Below, piece by piece: positions 26,853 through 39,972 of a stretch of 64,000 bases of DNA. A program made the translations under genes and the position numbers. Where the stretch lies: contig JACRDI010000024.1 in the NCBI GenBank assembly GCA_016218665.1, positions 1 through 64,000 on the forward strand, written 5' to 3'. This DNA comes from Desulfovibrio sp. (GTDB lineage: Bacteria; Desulfobacterota; Desulfovibrionia; Desulfovibrionales; Desulfovibrionaceae). The stretch's first letter is position 1, and every line of letters starts with the position of its first letter. Under the pieces are notes generated by a model. That model was not told the origin of the DNA and made no database searches. It saw nothing but the letters and a program-made list of their open reading frames with translations.

Positions 26853-27529
26853 AGCCCCAGCAGCCAGACGGCCAGGGGCGCGAAGCAGGCGGTGAACACG
26901 CCGGCCAGGATCATGGCCAGCCCGGCCATGGCGCCCTGCTGTTCGCCCTCCATGAGGGCCGTGGCCGTGCCCTGCCCGTGGGACACCGTGCCCAGGGCCA
27001 GGCCGCGGGCCATGGGGTCGCGCACGCGCGCCAGGGAGAGCAGCCAGCCGCCCATGAGGGAGCCCAGGGTGCCCGTGGCCACCACGAAGGCCGCGGCCAG
27101 GGGCGGTATGCCCTTGTAGATGGACGCGATTTCGATGGCAAAAGGAATGGAGACGCCCTTGGGCAGGATGGACACCACCACGTCGTGGGGCAGGCCGCCC
27201 AGTTTGGCTATGGCTCCGGCCGAGAGCATGGCCAGCAGCGCGCCCAGGGCCACGCTGCCCAGAATGGCCGGGGCGGCGCGCAAAAGCAGCAGGCGGTGGC
27301 GGTAGAGCGGCACGGCCAGGCCCACGGTGGCCGGTCCCAGCAGGAAGGTCATGATGTCCTTGGCCGGGACGTAGTCCTGGTAGGGCACGCCGCTGGCCGC
27401 CAGCACGGCGATGACGCTGCCCGCGCCCAGGGCCACCACGTTGAGCAGGGGGTGGCGGTAGCGCAGGTACAGGGCGCGCACGCCCAGGTACGCGGCCAGG
27501 GTCAGGGCGATGAAGAGGGCGGTGCTCAT
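26849..27529 (-). CDS. lrgB: LrgB/CidB-family membrane protein
   Basis: The 226-residue protein has six or seven hydrophobic segments and the LrgB signature SILPKGVSIPFAIEIA followed by GTVSHGQGTA. With LrgA it forms an inner-membrane pair first described as holin/antiholin-like. Relatives are now known to move pyruvate, glycolate or other small carboxylates. Its ATG overlaps the lrgA stop (ATGA), so the pair is translationally coupled. Confidence 0.88.
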   Translation of the reverse strand: MSTALFIALTLAAYLGVRALYLRYRHPLLNVVALGAGSVIAVLAASGVPYQDYVPAKDIMTFLLGPATVGLAVPLYRHRLLLLRAAPAILGSVALGALLAMLSAGAIAKLGGLPHDVVVSILPKGVSIPFAIEIASIYKGIPPLAAAFVVATGTLGSLMGGWLLSLARVRDPMARGLALGTVSHGQGTATALMEGEQQGAMAGLAMILAGVFTACFAPLAVWLLGL

Positions 27530-27918
27530 GCGCCCTCCTGCCCCTGTCCGGCATGCGGGGCCCGGCGGCGCGTGTTCAGGGCCTGCACCAGGCCGCCCAC
27601 GGCCAGAAGCGGCAGCACCGCGCTGACGACGATGGCCGCGGCGAGCGTCAGGCCGTAGTCGGCGAAGACTTGGCCCCATTCCATGAGGCCCACGGCCACG
27701 GGCACGAAGAAGAACACCAGGTGCTTGAGCAGGAAGTCGGCCGCCAGCTCCACGTGCTTGAGCTTGACCACGCCCAGGCAGAGCAGGACGAAAAGGAGCA
27801 CGACTCCGAGCACGTTGCCGGGGATGGGCAGGCCTGTGGCGGCGGCCAGCCAGCTGCTGCCCTGGTACACGGCCCACAGGATGGCCAGCTGTCCCAGGGC
27901 CTTTATGGTCTCGGTCAC
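27526..27918 (-). CDS. lrgA: LrgA/CidA-family membrane protein
   Basis: The 130-residue protein has four hydrophobic segments and the CidA/LrgA hallmark GLPIPGNVLGVVLLF and FFVPVAVGLMEW. The start is a GTG with GAGG upstream; no ATG in the same frame gives a full-length family protein. It is the first gene of the leftward lrgAB pair. Confidence 0.85.
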   Translation of the reverse strand: MTETIKALGQLAILWAVYQGSSWLAAATGLPIPGNVLGVVLLFVLLCLGVVKLKHVELAADFLLKHLVFFFVPVAVGLMEWGQVFADYGLTLAAAIVVSAVLPLLAVGGLVQALNTRRRAPHAGQGQEGA

Positions 27919-28248
27919 GCAGGAAACCTCTATTGTATGGGATGTGGGCGGAACGCCGCCCGCGCGGTGGGGGGCAGCATAGCCCAATCCCGGCCCGGGC
28001 GGAAGGGGCACGCGGGCGGAAGGGCCAGGGGCGCGGCCAGGGGCGCGGGGATCGAAAAACATTTTCCAGCAAGGTTTGAAACCGCCCGGCCCCCCTCGAC
28101 GAATCTTTCGCGATGTGGCATGAATCGCGGGCAGCGGGTGGGGCCGGAATCCCCCGACCGGAGTCCCCTTGTCGCATTCGCCGCGGCATTGGCCGGCGGC
28201 GGGGCGACGGCAGCCCAGGGACAGGCAACGACAGCCAAGGAGCGCGCA
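27919..28248. other. Divergent region between lrgA and the receiver gene, with tandem repeats
   Basis: A TACAAT (minus strand, 27937-27932) lies close to the lrgA start without a clear -35 box. In the middle, GGGCGGAAGGG occurs twice (27997-28007, 28014-28024). Directly after it CCAGGGGCGCGG is tandemly duplicated (28025-28036, 28037-28048). The rest shows no gene. Confidence 0.45.
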
Positions 28249-28638
28249 ATGGCCGAGCAGATCAAGGTGCTGGTGGTGGATGACGAGGAACGCTTCCGCA
28301 ACACGCTGGGCAAGCTCCTTACCGCCCACGGCATGACCGTCACCGTGGCCGACGGCGGACAGGCCGCGCTCGACATCCTGCGCAGGGAGCCCCACGACAT
28401 CGTGCTGCTGGACGTGAAAATGCCCGGCATGAGCGGCCAGGAGACCCTGCCCGAGATCAAGAAGATCGACCCGGACATCGAGGTCATCATCCTCACGGGC
28501 CACGCCTCGGTGGACATCGCCGCGGAGATGATGGCCCACGGCGGTTCGGACTACCTGCTCAAGCCCTATCCCATGGACGAGCTCCTGGGCATCATCCACA
28601 TCGCCTTCGACCGCCGCAAGACGGCCAAGGGCGCATAG
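28249..28638 (+). CDS. Single-domain response regulator
   Basis: The 129-residue protein is only a receiver domain: DDE acid pocket near residues 11-13, phospho-acceptor Asp in [11 protein letters not shown], Thr in ILTGHAS and Lys in LLKPY. No output domain follows, so it would act by protein contact or phosphorelay. AAGGAG precedes the ATG. It ends seven bases before the FAH-family gene, and the two are probably one transcript. The nearby orphan kinase at 24834 is a candidate partner. Confidence 0.9.
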   Translation: MAEQIKVLVVDDEERFRNTLGKLLTAHGMTVTVADGGQAALDILRREPHDIVLLDVKMPGMSGQETLPEIKKIDPDIEVIILTGHASVDIAAEMMAHGGSDYLLKPYPMDELLGIIHIAFDRRKTAKGA

Positions 28639-28645
28639 GAGAGTC

Positions 28646-29422
28646 ATGCGCATCATCCGGGTCCGCTACCGCGAACGTTCCTTCTACGCCGCCATAACCA
28701 GCCCGGAAACCCTGCGCTGCCTGAACGCGGAGGAGGGCCTGCCCGACGAGATCCCCCTTGCCGAGGTGGAGCTGCTGCCCCTGGTGCGCCCCAGCAAGGT
28801 GGTCTGCGTGGGGCTCAATTACCACGCCCACGCCCGCGAGCTGGGCATGGCCGTGCCGGAGGAGCCCATCCTGTTCCTCAAGCCGCCCAGCTCGGTCATC
28901 GGCGCGGGCGACGCCATCGTCATGCCCGCCTGTTCCGAGCGGGTGGACCACGAGGCCGAACTGGCCATCGTCATGGGCCGCGCGGCGCGCTTCGTCAGCG
29001 AGGCCGACGCGCCCGCCCACGTGTTCGGCTACACCTGCGCCAACGACGTCACCGCGCGCGATCTGCAGAAGAAGGACGGCCAGTGGACCCGCTCCAAGAG
29101 TTTCGACACCTTCTGCCCCGTGGGCCCGTGGATAGAGACCCACGTGGGCGACGAGCGGGCCCTTGGGGTGCGCGCCCTGGTGAACGGGCATCTGCGCCAG
29201 GACGGCAGCACCGCGGACATGATCTTCCCGCCCATGGCCCTGGTGAGCTTCATCTCGCGGGTCATGACGCTTCTGCCCGGCGACGTGATCCTCACGGGCA
29301 CGCCGGCCGGCATCGGGCCGCTTTCCGAGGGCGACGAGGTGAGCGTGGAGATCGACCAGGTGGGCTACCTGCTCAACCCCGTGGTCAGCGAGGGCCCGGC
29401 CGACCCCGGCGCCGTGCAGTAG
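28646..29422 (+). CDS. Fumarylacetoacetate hydrolase-family protein
   Basis: The 258-residue protein shows the FAH fold motifs: [24 protein letters not shown] (metal-binding Glu), [26 protein letters not shown] and TGTPAGIG. Members hydrolyse or decarboxylate acylpyruvates and 2-oxo dicarboxylates, for example acylpyruvase or oxaloacetate decarboxylase. The substrate is not readable. AGGAG precedes the ATG, and the gene lies directly behind the receiver gene. Confidence 0.85.
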   Translation: MRIIRVRYRERSFYAAITSPETLRCLNAEEGLPDEIPLAEVELLPLVRPSKVVCVGLNYHAHARELGMAVPEEPILFLKPPSSVIGAGDAIVMPACSERVDHEAELAIVMGRAARFVSEADAPAHVFGYTCANDVTARDLQKKDGQWTRSKSFDTFCPVGPWIETHVGDERALGVRALVNGHLRQDGSTADMIFPPMALVSFISRVMTLLPGDVILTGTPAGIGPLSEGDEVSVEIDQVGYLLNPVVSEGPADPGAVQ

Positions 29423-29454
29423 GCCCCTTCGGGGCGGACAGGGGCGTCGCCTCT

Positions 29455-29502
29455 GTGCGCCTTTTTCCGTGCGCCTTTCTCTGCGTGCCTTTCTTTGTGC
29501 GC
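29455..29502 (+). repeat. Three 14-bp imperfect tandem repeats before rpsB
   Basis: GTGCGCCTTTTTCC, GTGCGCCTTTCTCT and GCGTGCCTTTCTTT follow at 29455, 29469 and 29483, with a partial fourth copy GTGCGC. They lie between the FAH-family stop and the rpsB leader. Confidence 0.55.
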
Positions 29503-29657
29503 ACGGGGGCGCGGCGCCGTTTTTCCCCTTGCCAAGCGCGCGCGTTCGACGTAAAAGCAGCCGTTTCACAAATCACACGCCCCGGTTTTTTACTGGGTGC
29601 CCCGGGCGTTCCGGGGACGGCCATGCGCCGGGGCGGAGGGAAAACCCAGGAGGAATT

Positions 29658-30434
<777 letters not shown>

Positions 30435-30438
30435 GAAC

Positions 30439-31062
<624 letters not shown>

Positions 31063-31071
31063 GAAAACCGA

Positions 31072-31096
31072 ACGGGCCGCAAGGCCCGTTTTTTTT
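31072..31096 (+). terminator. Rho-independent terminator after tsf
   Basis: ACGGGCC and GGCCCGT form a 7-bp stem with loop GCAA, followed by seven or more T bases. It separates rpsB-tsf from pyrH. Confidence 0.92.
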
Positions 31097-31210
31097 GGTC
31101 CCTTCGGGGCTTTCAGGGGGGCTTTCCGGATGTGCCTTTCCGTAAAGGGCGCGGGCGGATTTCCTGTGGAGAGTCGCGGACGAATCGGGCATACACAAGC
31201 GGGGGAAGAC

Positions 31211-31933
31211 ATGGAAAAGCTGCACTACTCACGGGTTCTCCTCAAACTCTCTGGCGAGGCGCTGGCAGGCGAACAGCAGTTCGGCATCGAGCCCAAGGCC
31301 ATCGGCACCTTCTGCCGCGAGATCGCCGACGTGGCCAAGCTCGGCGTGCAGATCGCCCTTGTCATCGGCGGGGGCAACATCTTCCGCGGCATGGCCGCCA
31401 GCGAGCAGGGCATGGACCGCGCCCAGGGCGACTACATGGGCATGCTGGCCACGGTGATGAACGCGCTCGCCGTGCAGGACGCCCTGGAGAAGCTCGGCTG
31501 CGACACCCGCGTCATGACCGCCTTCACCATGAAGGAAGTGGCCGAGCCCTACATCCGCCGCCGGGCGGAGCGCCACCTGGAAAAGGGCCGCGTGGTCATC
31601 TGCGCGGCGGGCACCGGCAACCCCTACTTCACCACCGATACCGCCGCCGCCCTGCGCGCCTCGGAGCTCAAGTGCGAGGCCATCTTGAAGGCCACCAAGG
31701 TGGACGGCGTGTACGACAAGGATCCCAAGAAGTTCGCCGACGCCAAGCGCTACGACACCGTGACCTACATGGAGACCCTGGAGAAGCGCCTGGGCGTCAT
31801 GGACGCCACGGCCATCTCGCTTGCGCGGGACAACAACCTGCCCATCATCGTGTTCAATCTGTTCAAGGAAGGCAACATCCGCCGGGTCATCCAGGGCGAG
31901 AAGCTCGGCACCATCGTCGAAGGAGGGAACTAA
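31211..31933 (+). CDS. pyrH: UMP kinase
   Basis: The 240-residue protein has the PyrH motifs [34 protein letters not shown] and [10 protein letters not shown]. It phosphorylates UMP to UDP. It starts behind GGGGGAAG and is followed after one base by frr. Confidence 0.97.
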   Translation: MEKLHYSRVLLKLSGEALAGEQQFGIEPKAIGTFCREIADVAKLGVQIALVIGGGNIFRGMAASEQGMDRAQGDYMGMLATVMNALAVQDALEKLGCDTRVMTAFTMKEVAEPYIRRRAERHLEKGRVVICAAGTGNPYFTTDTAAALRASELKCEAILKATKVDGVYDKDPKKFADAKRYDTVTYMETLEKRLGVMDATAISLARDNNLPIIVFNLFKEGNIRRVIQGEKLGTIVEGGN

Positions 31934-31934
31934 C

Positions 31935-32489
31935 ATGCACGCGGTTATCGAAGACGGCAAAAAACGCATGGCCGGAGCCCTCTCCAGCCTGACCAAGGAA
32001 TTCGCGCGGCTGCGCACGGGCCGGGCCTCGGTGTCCCTCATCGAGCCCATCGTGGCCGAGTACTACGGCAACCCCACGCCCATCAGCCAGATCGCCTCGC
32101 TCTCCGTGCCGGATGCGCGCACCATCACCATCCAGCCCTGGGACAAGGCCGCCTTCGGCGCGGTGGAGAAGGCCATCCTCAAAAGCGACCTGGGCCTCAA
32201 CCCGGTCAACGACGGCAAGCTCATCCGCATCGTCATTCCGCCCCTGACCGAGGAACGCCGCAAGGACCTCGTCAAGGTGGCCAAGAAGTTCACCGAGGAA
32301 GCCAAGGTGGCCGTGCGCAATGTCCGCCGCGACATCAACGAGGCCATCAAGAAGCTTTTGAAGGACAAGGACATCACCGAGGACGAGCAGCGCAAGATGG
32401 AGGCCGAGGTGCAGAAGCTCACCGACGACACCATCAAGAAGTGCGACGAGACCTTCTCCGCCAAGGAGAAGGAGATAATGGACCTCTAG
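31935..32489 (+). CDS. frr: Ribosome recycling factor
   Basis: The 184-residue protein matches RRF along its whole length: [34 protein letters not shown] and the helical [17 protein letters not shown] region. It splits post-termination ribosomes with EF-G. It lies directly between pyrH and uppS. Confidence 0.97.
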   Translation: MHAVIEDGKKRMAGALSSLTKEFARLRTGRASVSLIEPIVAEYYGNPTPISQIASLSVPDARTITIQPWDKAAFGAVEKAILKSDLGLNPVNDGKLIRIVIPPLTEERRKDLVKVAKKFTEEAKVAVRNVRRDINEAIKKLLKDKDITEDEQRKMEAEVQKLTDDTIKKCDETFSAKEKEIMDL

Positions 32490-32492
32490 CCC

Positions 32493-33227
32493 ATGGGTGA
32501 CGCCTTGAGTTCTTCCACGCCCGCCGCCGTTCCGGCGCACATCGCCATCATCATGGACGGCAACGGGCGCTGGGCCCAGCGCCGGGGGCTCTCGCGCAGC
32601 GAGGGCCACCGCGCCGGGACACGCGCGGCCAAGGCCGTGGTCATCCGCGCCCGCGAGCTGGGCGTGCGCCACCTCACGCTCTACACCTTCTCGCGCGAGA
32701 ACTGGTCGCGCCCGAAGGAAGAGGTCGGGCTCATCTTCGACCTGCTGGTGGAGTACATGAAGGGCGAGCTGCAGAACCTGCTCGACCAGGACATCCGCCT
32801 GAGGGTCCTGGGCGACTTCGACGGACTGCCCTTCATCGCCCGGCAGAGCCTGTCGCACGTCATGGGCAAGACGGAAAATTGCCGCGCCATGACCCTCAAC
32901 CTGGCGCTCAACTACTCCGGCCGGGAGGAGATCCTGCGCGCCTGCCGCAACCTCGTGGCCAAGGGCGTGAAGCCGGAGGACGTGACCGACCAGGCCTTCG
33001 CGGCCGAGCTGTACACCGCGGGCCAGCCCGATCCTGACCTCATCATCCGCACCAGCGGCGAGCTGCGGCTCTCCAACTACCTGCTCTTCCAGGCCGCCTA
33101 CGCCGAGTTCTACTTCACCGACACCCTCTGGCCCGACTTCGACGCCGGGGAACTGGATCGCGCCCTGGCCGAATACCAGGGCCGGCAGCGGCGTTTCGGC
33201 AAGACGGGCGAGCAGGTGACCGGCTAG
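32493..33227 (+). CDS. uppS: Isoprenyl (undecaprenyl) diphosphate synthase
   Basis: The 244-residue cis-prenyltransferase has the catalytic MDGNGRWA (Asp), GHRAGTRA, TLYTFSRENWSRP and the C-terminal DLIIRTSGELRLSNYLLFQAAYAEFYF. It makes the C55 carrier for peptidoglycan and polysaccharide synthesis. It follows frr after three bases. The usual next gene cdsA is absent; two secreted DUF2059-like genes follow instead. Confidence 0.96.
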   Translation: MGDALSSSTPAAVPAHIAIIMDGNGRWAQRRGLSRSEGHRAGTRAAKAVVIRARELGVRHLTLYTFSRENWSRPKEEVGLIFDLLVEYMKGELQNLLDQDIRLRVLGDFDGLPFIARQSLSHVMGKTENCRAMTLNLALNYSGREEILRACRNLVAKGVKPEDVTDQAFAAELYTAGQPDPDLIIRTSGELRLSNYLLFQAAYAEFYFTDTLWPDFDAGELDRALAEYQGRQRRFGKTGEQVTG

Positions 33228-33304
33228 TTTCGCCCTGCGGCCGCACACGCGGCTTGCCTTTCCGGCCAAAGAGTGCTTCCCTGCGGCAAACGCAAGGAGC
33301 CGTC

Positions 33305-33859
33305 ATGCGCCACATCGCAGCAACCAGCCTTATGACCCTGTGTCTCGCCGCCCCGCTGACTGTTTTGCCGGCTGTGTTCCCGGCCCCGGCCCTGGCCGCC
33401 AAAGGTGAGGAAGCCCCGGTGGTTTCCCCGGCCGATGCCGCCAGCGACGCCGAGCTGCGCGAATACATCCGCCTCTTCGGCTACCGCGACATGCTGGAAG
33501 TGGGCGTGGAGCGGCAGCTCGCCTCGCTGCTGGAGCTGACGCGCCTGACCCGGCCGGGCCTGGCCCCGGGCGTGCTGGAGCTCATCGGCCAGGAGCTGCG
33601 CGCGGAGCTCAAGGGCGCCACGGACGAAGCCGTGGCCGAGATGGCGGCCGTGTTCAAGCGCCGCCTCACACGGGCGGACGTGGCCTACCTGAACGGCGTG
33701 GGCCGCGACCCGCGCATGCAGAAGGTCATCCGCCTGCAGCCGGTCATCGCCACGGATCTGGAAGAGGTCAGCGAGCGCCTGGCCGAGCGTGTCACCACCA
33801 AGGCCGCGCCCCGCATCGAGGAGCGCCTGAAGAAGCTGCAAGGCGGGCAGGAGGGCTAG
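33305..33859 (+). CDS. Exported DUF2059-like protein
   Basis: The 184-residue protein starts with a signal peptide ending near ALAA (residue 27). The remainder is helical (REYIRLFGYRDMLEVGVERQ, MAAVFKRRLTRADVAYLNGVG) and resembles the DUF2059 fold of periplasmic proteins. CAAGGAG precedes the ATG. The next gene encodes a second protein of similar type, so the pair probably acts together in the periplasm. The function is unknown. Confidence 0.65.
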   Translation: MRHIAATSLMTLCLAAPLTVLPAVFPAPALAAKGEEAPVVSPADAASDAELREYIRLFGYRDMLEVGVERQLASLLELTRLTRPGLAPGVLELIGQELRAELKGATDEAVAEMAAVFKRRLTRADVAYLNGVGRDPRMQKVIRLQPVIATDLEEVSERLAERVTTKAAPRIEERLKKLQGGQEG

Positions 33860-33889
33860 CCCCCGCCGCCATACCAAGGAGATGAGACC

Positions 33890-34438
33890 ATGCTGATGAA
33901 GAACGTCCGCGCCGCGTCTTTGGCCCTGCTGCTGGGACTTGCCTGCCTTGCCCCGGCCAGGGCCGAGGAACTGACCCCGGCCAGGCGCCAGGAGGTCGTG
34001 CGCCTCATCGAGGCCATGGGCGGCAAGGACATGATCATGCAGTTCGTGCACCAGAACATGAACACGGTGAAGAAGTTCCGGCCAGACATCACGCCGGAGA
34101 AGACGCCCCTGGTGGAGCGGGAGATCTCGGCCATGGTCTCGGAGAAGATCGCCGCGCCCGGCGGCCTGGCCGAGCAGCTGCTGCCCGTGTTCGCCAGGCG
34201 CTTCACCCCGCAGGAGCTGCGCGAACTGACGGCGTTCTACGAGTCGCCCACGGGGCGCAAGGTGGTGGCGGTGATGCCGGGCGCCATGAAGGAGGCCCGT
34301 GACGTGGCCCAGCGCATGGCCATAGGCATGATTCCGGAGCTGAACCAGCGCGTGACGGATGCGCTGAAGCGCGACGCCGCCAAGGGCGAGGCCGCGCAGG
34401 CGCCCGGCTCTCCGGCGGGCCAGGGCGGGCAGCTCTAA
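33890..34438 (+). CDS. Exported DUF2059 protein
   Basis: The 182-residue protein has a signal peptide (cleavage near ARAE, residue 24) and the DUF2059 pattern: TPARRQEVVRLIEAMGGKDM, FARRFTPQELRELTAFYESP and TGRKVVAVMPG. Its C-terminus is a loose Ala/Gly/Pro tail. CAAGGAG lies upstream. The stop overlaps the convergent radC stop by four bases. The family has no firmly known function. Confidence 0.75.
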   Translation: MLMKNVRAASLALLLGLACLAPARAEELTPARRQEVVRLIEAMGGKDMIMQFVHQNMNTVKKFRPDITPEKTPLVEREISAMVSEKIAAPGGLAEQLLPVFARRFTPQELRELTAFYESPTGRKVVAVMPGAMKEARDVAQRMAIGMIPELNQRVTDALKRDAAKGEAAQAPGSPAGQGGQL

Positions 34439-35151
34439 AGCAGCCCGGCGTCCTGGAAGCTGAAGTGCCGGCTTTCGGTGACGATGAGGTGGTCCAGCAC
34501 GCGCAGGCCCAGCTCCCGCGCGGACTGGGCGATGCGCCGGGTGAGGTCGCGGTCCTGGACGGACGGCGTGGGATCGCCGCCGGGGTGGTTGTGCGCCAAT
34601 ATGACGCCCGAGGCCTGGTGCTTGAGGGCCAGGGCCAGCACCTCCCGCGGGTAGACGGGGATCTCGTCCACCGTGCCCTTGCCCACGCGCTCCCAGGCCA
34701 TGAGCCGGTTCTTGGTGTCCACCAGGGCCACCCAGAACTCCTCCACCCCCAGGTGCCCGATGCGCGCGCGGGCGGCCTCGGCCACCACCTCCGGCCCGGA
34801 GAACACCTGCTTCTCGCGCACCGGGGCCTCGCCCAGCCGGGCGAAGACCTCCGCGAGCAGCGCCCAGTGGGCGGAGAGGCCCTCGCCGAAGCCGGGCACC
34901 TCGCGCAGGGCCTCCGGCCGGGCGGTGATGACCGCGCGCAGGGAACCGAAGCGGGCCAAGAGCTCCTTGGCCAGGGGCTTGGTGTCGCGCCGGGGCAGCA
35001 CCTGCCCCAGCAGAAGCTCCAGCAGTTCGTAGTCGGCCAGGGCCTTGGGCTCGGCGGCCAGCTTCTCGCGCAGGCGCTGGCGGTGGCCCAGGTAGTGCGG
35101 GGCCGGGGCCTCGGCGGCCTTCGGGGGCTTGACCTTTGGCGCGGGGCTCAT
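34435..35151 (-). CDS. radC: RadC-family JAB/MPN domain protein
   Basis: The 238-residue protein has the N-terminal helix-hairpin-helix-like region (YELLELLLGQ, VPGFGEGLSA) and the C-terminal JAMM metal site LAHNHPGGDPTPSVQD. RadC-type proteins were once tied to DNA repair, but their role remains unclear. The ATG overlaps the holA stop (ATGA), so it is the last gene of the leuS-lptE-holA run. The N-terminal 20 residues are Pro/Lys-rich. Confidence 0.9.
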   Translation of the reverse strand: MSPAPKVKPPKAAEAPAPHYLGHRQRLREKLAAEPKALADYELLELLLGQVLPRRDTKPLAKELLARFGSLRAVITARPEALREVPGFGEGLSAHWALLAEVFARLGEAPVREKQVFSGPEVVAEAARARIGHLGVEEFWVALVDTKNRLMAWERVGKGTVDEIPVYPREVLALALKHQASGVILAHNHPGGDPTPSVQDRDLTRRIAQSARELGLRVLDHLIVTESRHFSFQDAGLL

Positions 35152-36212
35152 GCCCGGCCTCCCGGCGCGGCGCCGCCCTCCCGCCCCTGCAGCAGGGCCG
35201 AGAGCCGGGCCACGTAGGACTCCAGGGTGTCGTCGGGCCTTCTGGCGCCGCTGATGACGCCGAGGTTGGCGTCCAGCGTCAGCTCGATGACCCGGGCGAT
35301 GCCGGCGCGGCCCAGTCTGCGGGCCATCTGCGCAAGGGCGGGCTTGTCGCGCGGGTTCATGCGCACCTTGTGCTCCTCGCCCTCGTTCAGCATCCACATC
35401 TGCCGGGCCTGCCAGGCCACGTAGCCAAGCAGCTGGAAGAGGATCTTGTCGCCGCCGGGGCGCAGGTGGTCGTCCAGCACGCGGGCCCACACGGCGCGCA
35501 TGGCCTCGGGATCGGCCTCGGGCGGCACGGCCAGGCCCTTGATGAAGTCGAAGAATTCCATGTCCCCGTGCGGGGCGATGAGTTCCGCGTGTCCGGGCGT
35601 CACGCGCTTTTCGTCGCCCGCGGCCAGCTCGATCTTGTCCAGCTCAAGGCCGGCGGCCAGGGCGTCGTAGGGCAGGGCGGCGCACAGCGCCTGCCTGGCC
35701 CCCTCGTCCAGGGCAAGGCCCTTCTCCTTGGCCCAGAGGTCGATGAACTTGGGCAGGGTGGCCTCGGTCAAACCCGGCGACTGCCAGATCCAGCCGCCCG
35801 CCTCGGCCGCCTGCCACAGCTTGCGCTTGGGCAGGAATACGGGCACGGGCGGCTTGCCCTCCTTCCAGCGGCCCTCCAGGCAGAACACGGGCAGCACGGT
35901 GGAGGCCGCCTGGCGCAGGGCCTCGTCCAGGCGGTCCCAGGCCTCGGCCTTCAGGCTCTCCGCCCGGCGCAGGATGAGCACCGTGGGCGTGGAGAAGAGG
36001 TTCTGGATGGTCAGCTCGCTCCAGTAGGCCTGGGGGAAGGGCTCGTCGTCGCCCCAGAAGACCTTGCGCACCGCCGTGCCTGCGCCGCCCCCCATCCCGG
36101 CGAGCAGCTTGGCCACCTGGCGGCGCAACAGCTCGGCATCCGGGCAGATGAGCACGCGGTGGCCCCGGCGGATGGCCGGGGAACCCGATGCGGCGGCCAG
36201 GAGCGAGGCCAT
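35148..36212 (-). CDS. holA: DNA polymerase III delta subunit
   Basis: The 354-residue protein fits the delta clamp-loader subunit by size and context: it lies after lptE, the usual order. It shows RRAESLKAEAWDRLDEAL and PVFCLEGRW in the expected places, and a C-terminal helical domain. Sequence conservation in this family is low, so position carries much of the call. It opens the beta sliding clamp for loading. Confidence 0.8.
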   Translation of the reverse strand: MASLLAAASGSPAIRRGHRVLICPDAELLRRQVAKLLAGMGGGAGTAVRKVFWGDDEPFPQAYWSELTIQNLFSTPTVLILRRAESLKAEAWDRLDEALRQAASTVLPVFCLEGRWKEGKPPVPVFLPKRKLWQAAEAGGWIWQSPGLTEATLPKFIDLWAKEKGLALDEGARQALCAALPYDALAAGLELDKIELAAGDEKRVTPGHAELIAPHGDMEFFDFIKGLAVPPEADPEAMRAVWARVLDDHLRPGGDKILFQLLGYVAWQARQMWMLNEGEEHKVRMNPRDKPALAQMARRLGRAGIARVIELTLDANLGVISGARRPDDTLESYVARLSALLQGREGGAAPGGRA

Positions 36213-36221
36213 GGCGGGCTC

Positions 36222-36746
36222 CTAGTAGTTCTCGGTCAGAAGGTCGGCCATGCGGCGCACCAGCTGGTCCGTCAAGCGCATGTCCGCCCCGTCGGAGTCG
36301 CCGGGGTAGAAGGATTCGGTCTGCGACTGCTCGCCGGAATCCCAGATGACCGTGCCGTCCGAGGCGCGGGTGACGCGGAAGGTGACCACGATGCCCGCGT
36401 TGAGCTTCACGCTCTGGTCCGACTGGCCAGCCACGGCCGTGGAGCGCGAGTAGCGCTTGATGGTGATGGCGAGCAGGCTGGTGGCTTTGGAACGTTCTGT
36501 CCAGGTCACCAGGCGGCGGCGGTTGAATTCGTCGCGGATGAGGGAGCGCAGCCGGGCCTCGATCCAGGCCTCGGTGGTGGGGTTGTCCACGCGCACCAGG
36601 TTCATGTTGCGCAGCTCGGCCGGCAGGCGGGAGGCCGCCTCGGTGCCGTCGGCCTGGGCCTGGCCCGTGAAGTGATAGCCGCAGCCGGCCAGGGCCAGCA
36701 TGAGCGGCACAGCCAGCATGAGCGCCAGGGCGCGGAACATGCGCAT
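36222..36746 (-). CDS. lptE: LPS-assembly lipoprotein LptE
   Basis: The 174-residue protein has a lipoprotein signal with lipobox LALAGC (Cys22) followed by GYHFTG, the hallmark start of LptE. It would plug the LptD barrel in the outer membrane and help deliver LPS. It lies between leuS and holA, the common order. It shows the organism has a typical Gram-negative outer membrane. Confidence 0.9.
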   Translation of the reverse strand: MRMFRALALMLAVPLMLALAGCGYHFTGQAQADGTEAASRLPAELRNMNLVRVDNPTTEAWIEARLRSLIRDEFNRRRLVTWTERSKATSLLAITIKRYSRSTAVAGQSDQSVKLNAGIVVTFRVTRASDGTVIWDSGEQSQTESFYPGDSDGADMRLTDQLVRRMADLLTENY

Positions 36747-36775
36747 GGAGACCTCCTTCGCGGCGGGCGCGGCGG

Positions 36776-39298
<2,523 letters not shown>

Positions 39299-39330
39299 CG
39301 TGCGTTCGCCTCCCCTTCTCGTGCGCGCTG

Positions 39331-39900
39331 CTATTGCTTGGCCTGGCCGGGCTCTTTGGCCTTCCTGGCGGCAGGCTTCCTGTCGCCCGTATTCTTGTCG
39401 TCTGGCTTGCCCGCCCCGTGCTCCCGGTCGATCTTCTTGGCCACGGTGCCCATGCGGCCCTGGTCCACCCCGCGGGCCACGGCGTCCAGGATGCCGTTGA
39501 CGAAGGCCCGGGAGTTCTCGTCGCCGAAGCCCTTGGCCAGCTCAATGGCCTCGTTGATGGCCACCTTGAGCGGGATGTCCTGGCGGTGCAGGATCTCGTA
39601 GAGGGAGAGGCGCAGGATGGCCAGCTCCACCTTGCCGATGCGGCTGATCTTCCAGTGGTCGGAGTGCTTGCCGATGACGGCGTCGATCTCGGCCATGCGG
39701 GAGCAGGTCCCCATGACCAGCTCCGAGGCGAAGCTCACGGCCTCGGGCGATTCGCAGTCCTCCACCGCCGGGTTGCGGGCAAAGGCGCGGCGCAGCGCCC
39801 CCTGCTCCTCCTGCGGGTCGAAGCCCAGGCCGAAGAGGACCTGGAAGGCCAGGGTGCGGCCCTGGCGGCGGCTGCCTTTGTTCTTGTCTGGTGCTGCCAA
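39331..39900 (-). CDS. nusB: Transcription antitermination protein NusB
   Basis: The 189-residue protein contains the NusB helical fold: [16 protein letters not shown] at the start and [45 protein letters not shown] at the end of the core. It binds boxA RNA with NusE (S10) in rRNA antitermination. A Lys/Asp/Ala-rich tail of about 35 residues extends beyond the usual length. Order ribH-nusB-leuS is on one strand. Confidence 0.95.
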   Translation of the reverse strand: MAAPDKNKGSRRQGRTLAFQVLFGLGFDPQEEQGALRRAFARNPAVEDCESPEAVSFASELVMGTCSRMAEIDAVIGKHSDHWKISRIGKVELAILRLSLYEILHRQDIPLKVAINEAIELAKGFGDENSRAFVNGILDAVARGVDQGRMGTVAKKIDREHGAGKPDDKNTGDRKPAARKAKEPGQAKQ

Positions 39901-39936
39901 CGGATGCTCCTGCCGGACGCGCGAAAGCGCCCGGTC

Positions 39937-39958
39937 CCCGCCCGCTTTTCCGGGCGGG
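39937..39958. repeat. 8-bp hairpin between ribH and nusB
   Basis: CCCGCCCG and CGGGCGGG pair around a CTTTTC loop in the 72-base gap between the two genes. No T run follows in the direction of transcription, so it may be an RNA processing or stability element. Confidence 0.4.
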
Positions 39959-39972
39959 CGTCTTGTCTTGCG

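Noticed and set aside
28116-28128. Sigma-54-like TGGCATGAATCGC before the receiver gene
   Set aside because: The distance between the GG and GC elements is eight bases instead of ten, so it does not fit a -24/-12 promoter.
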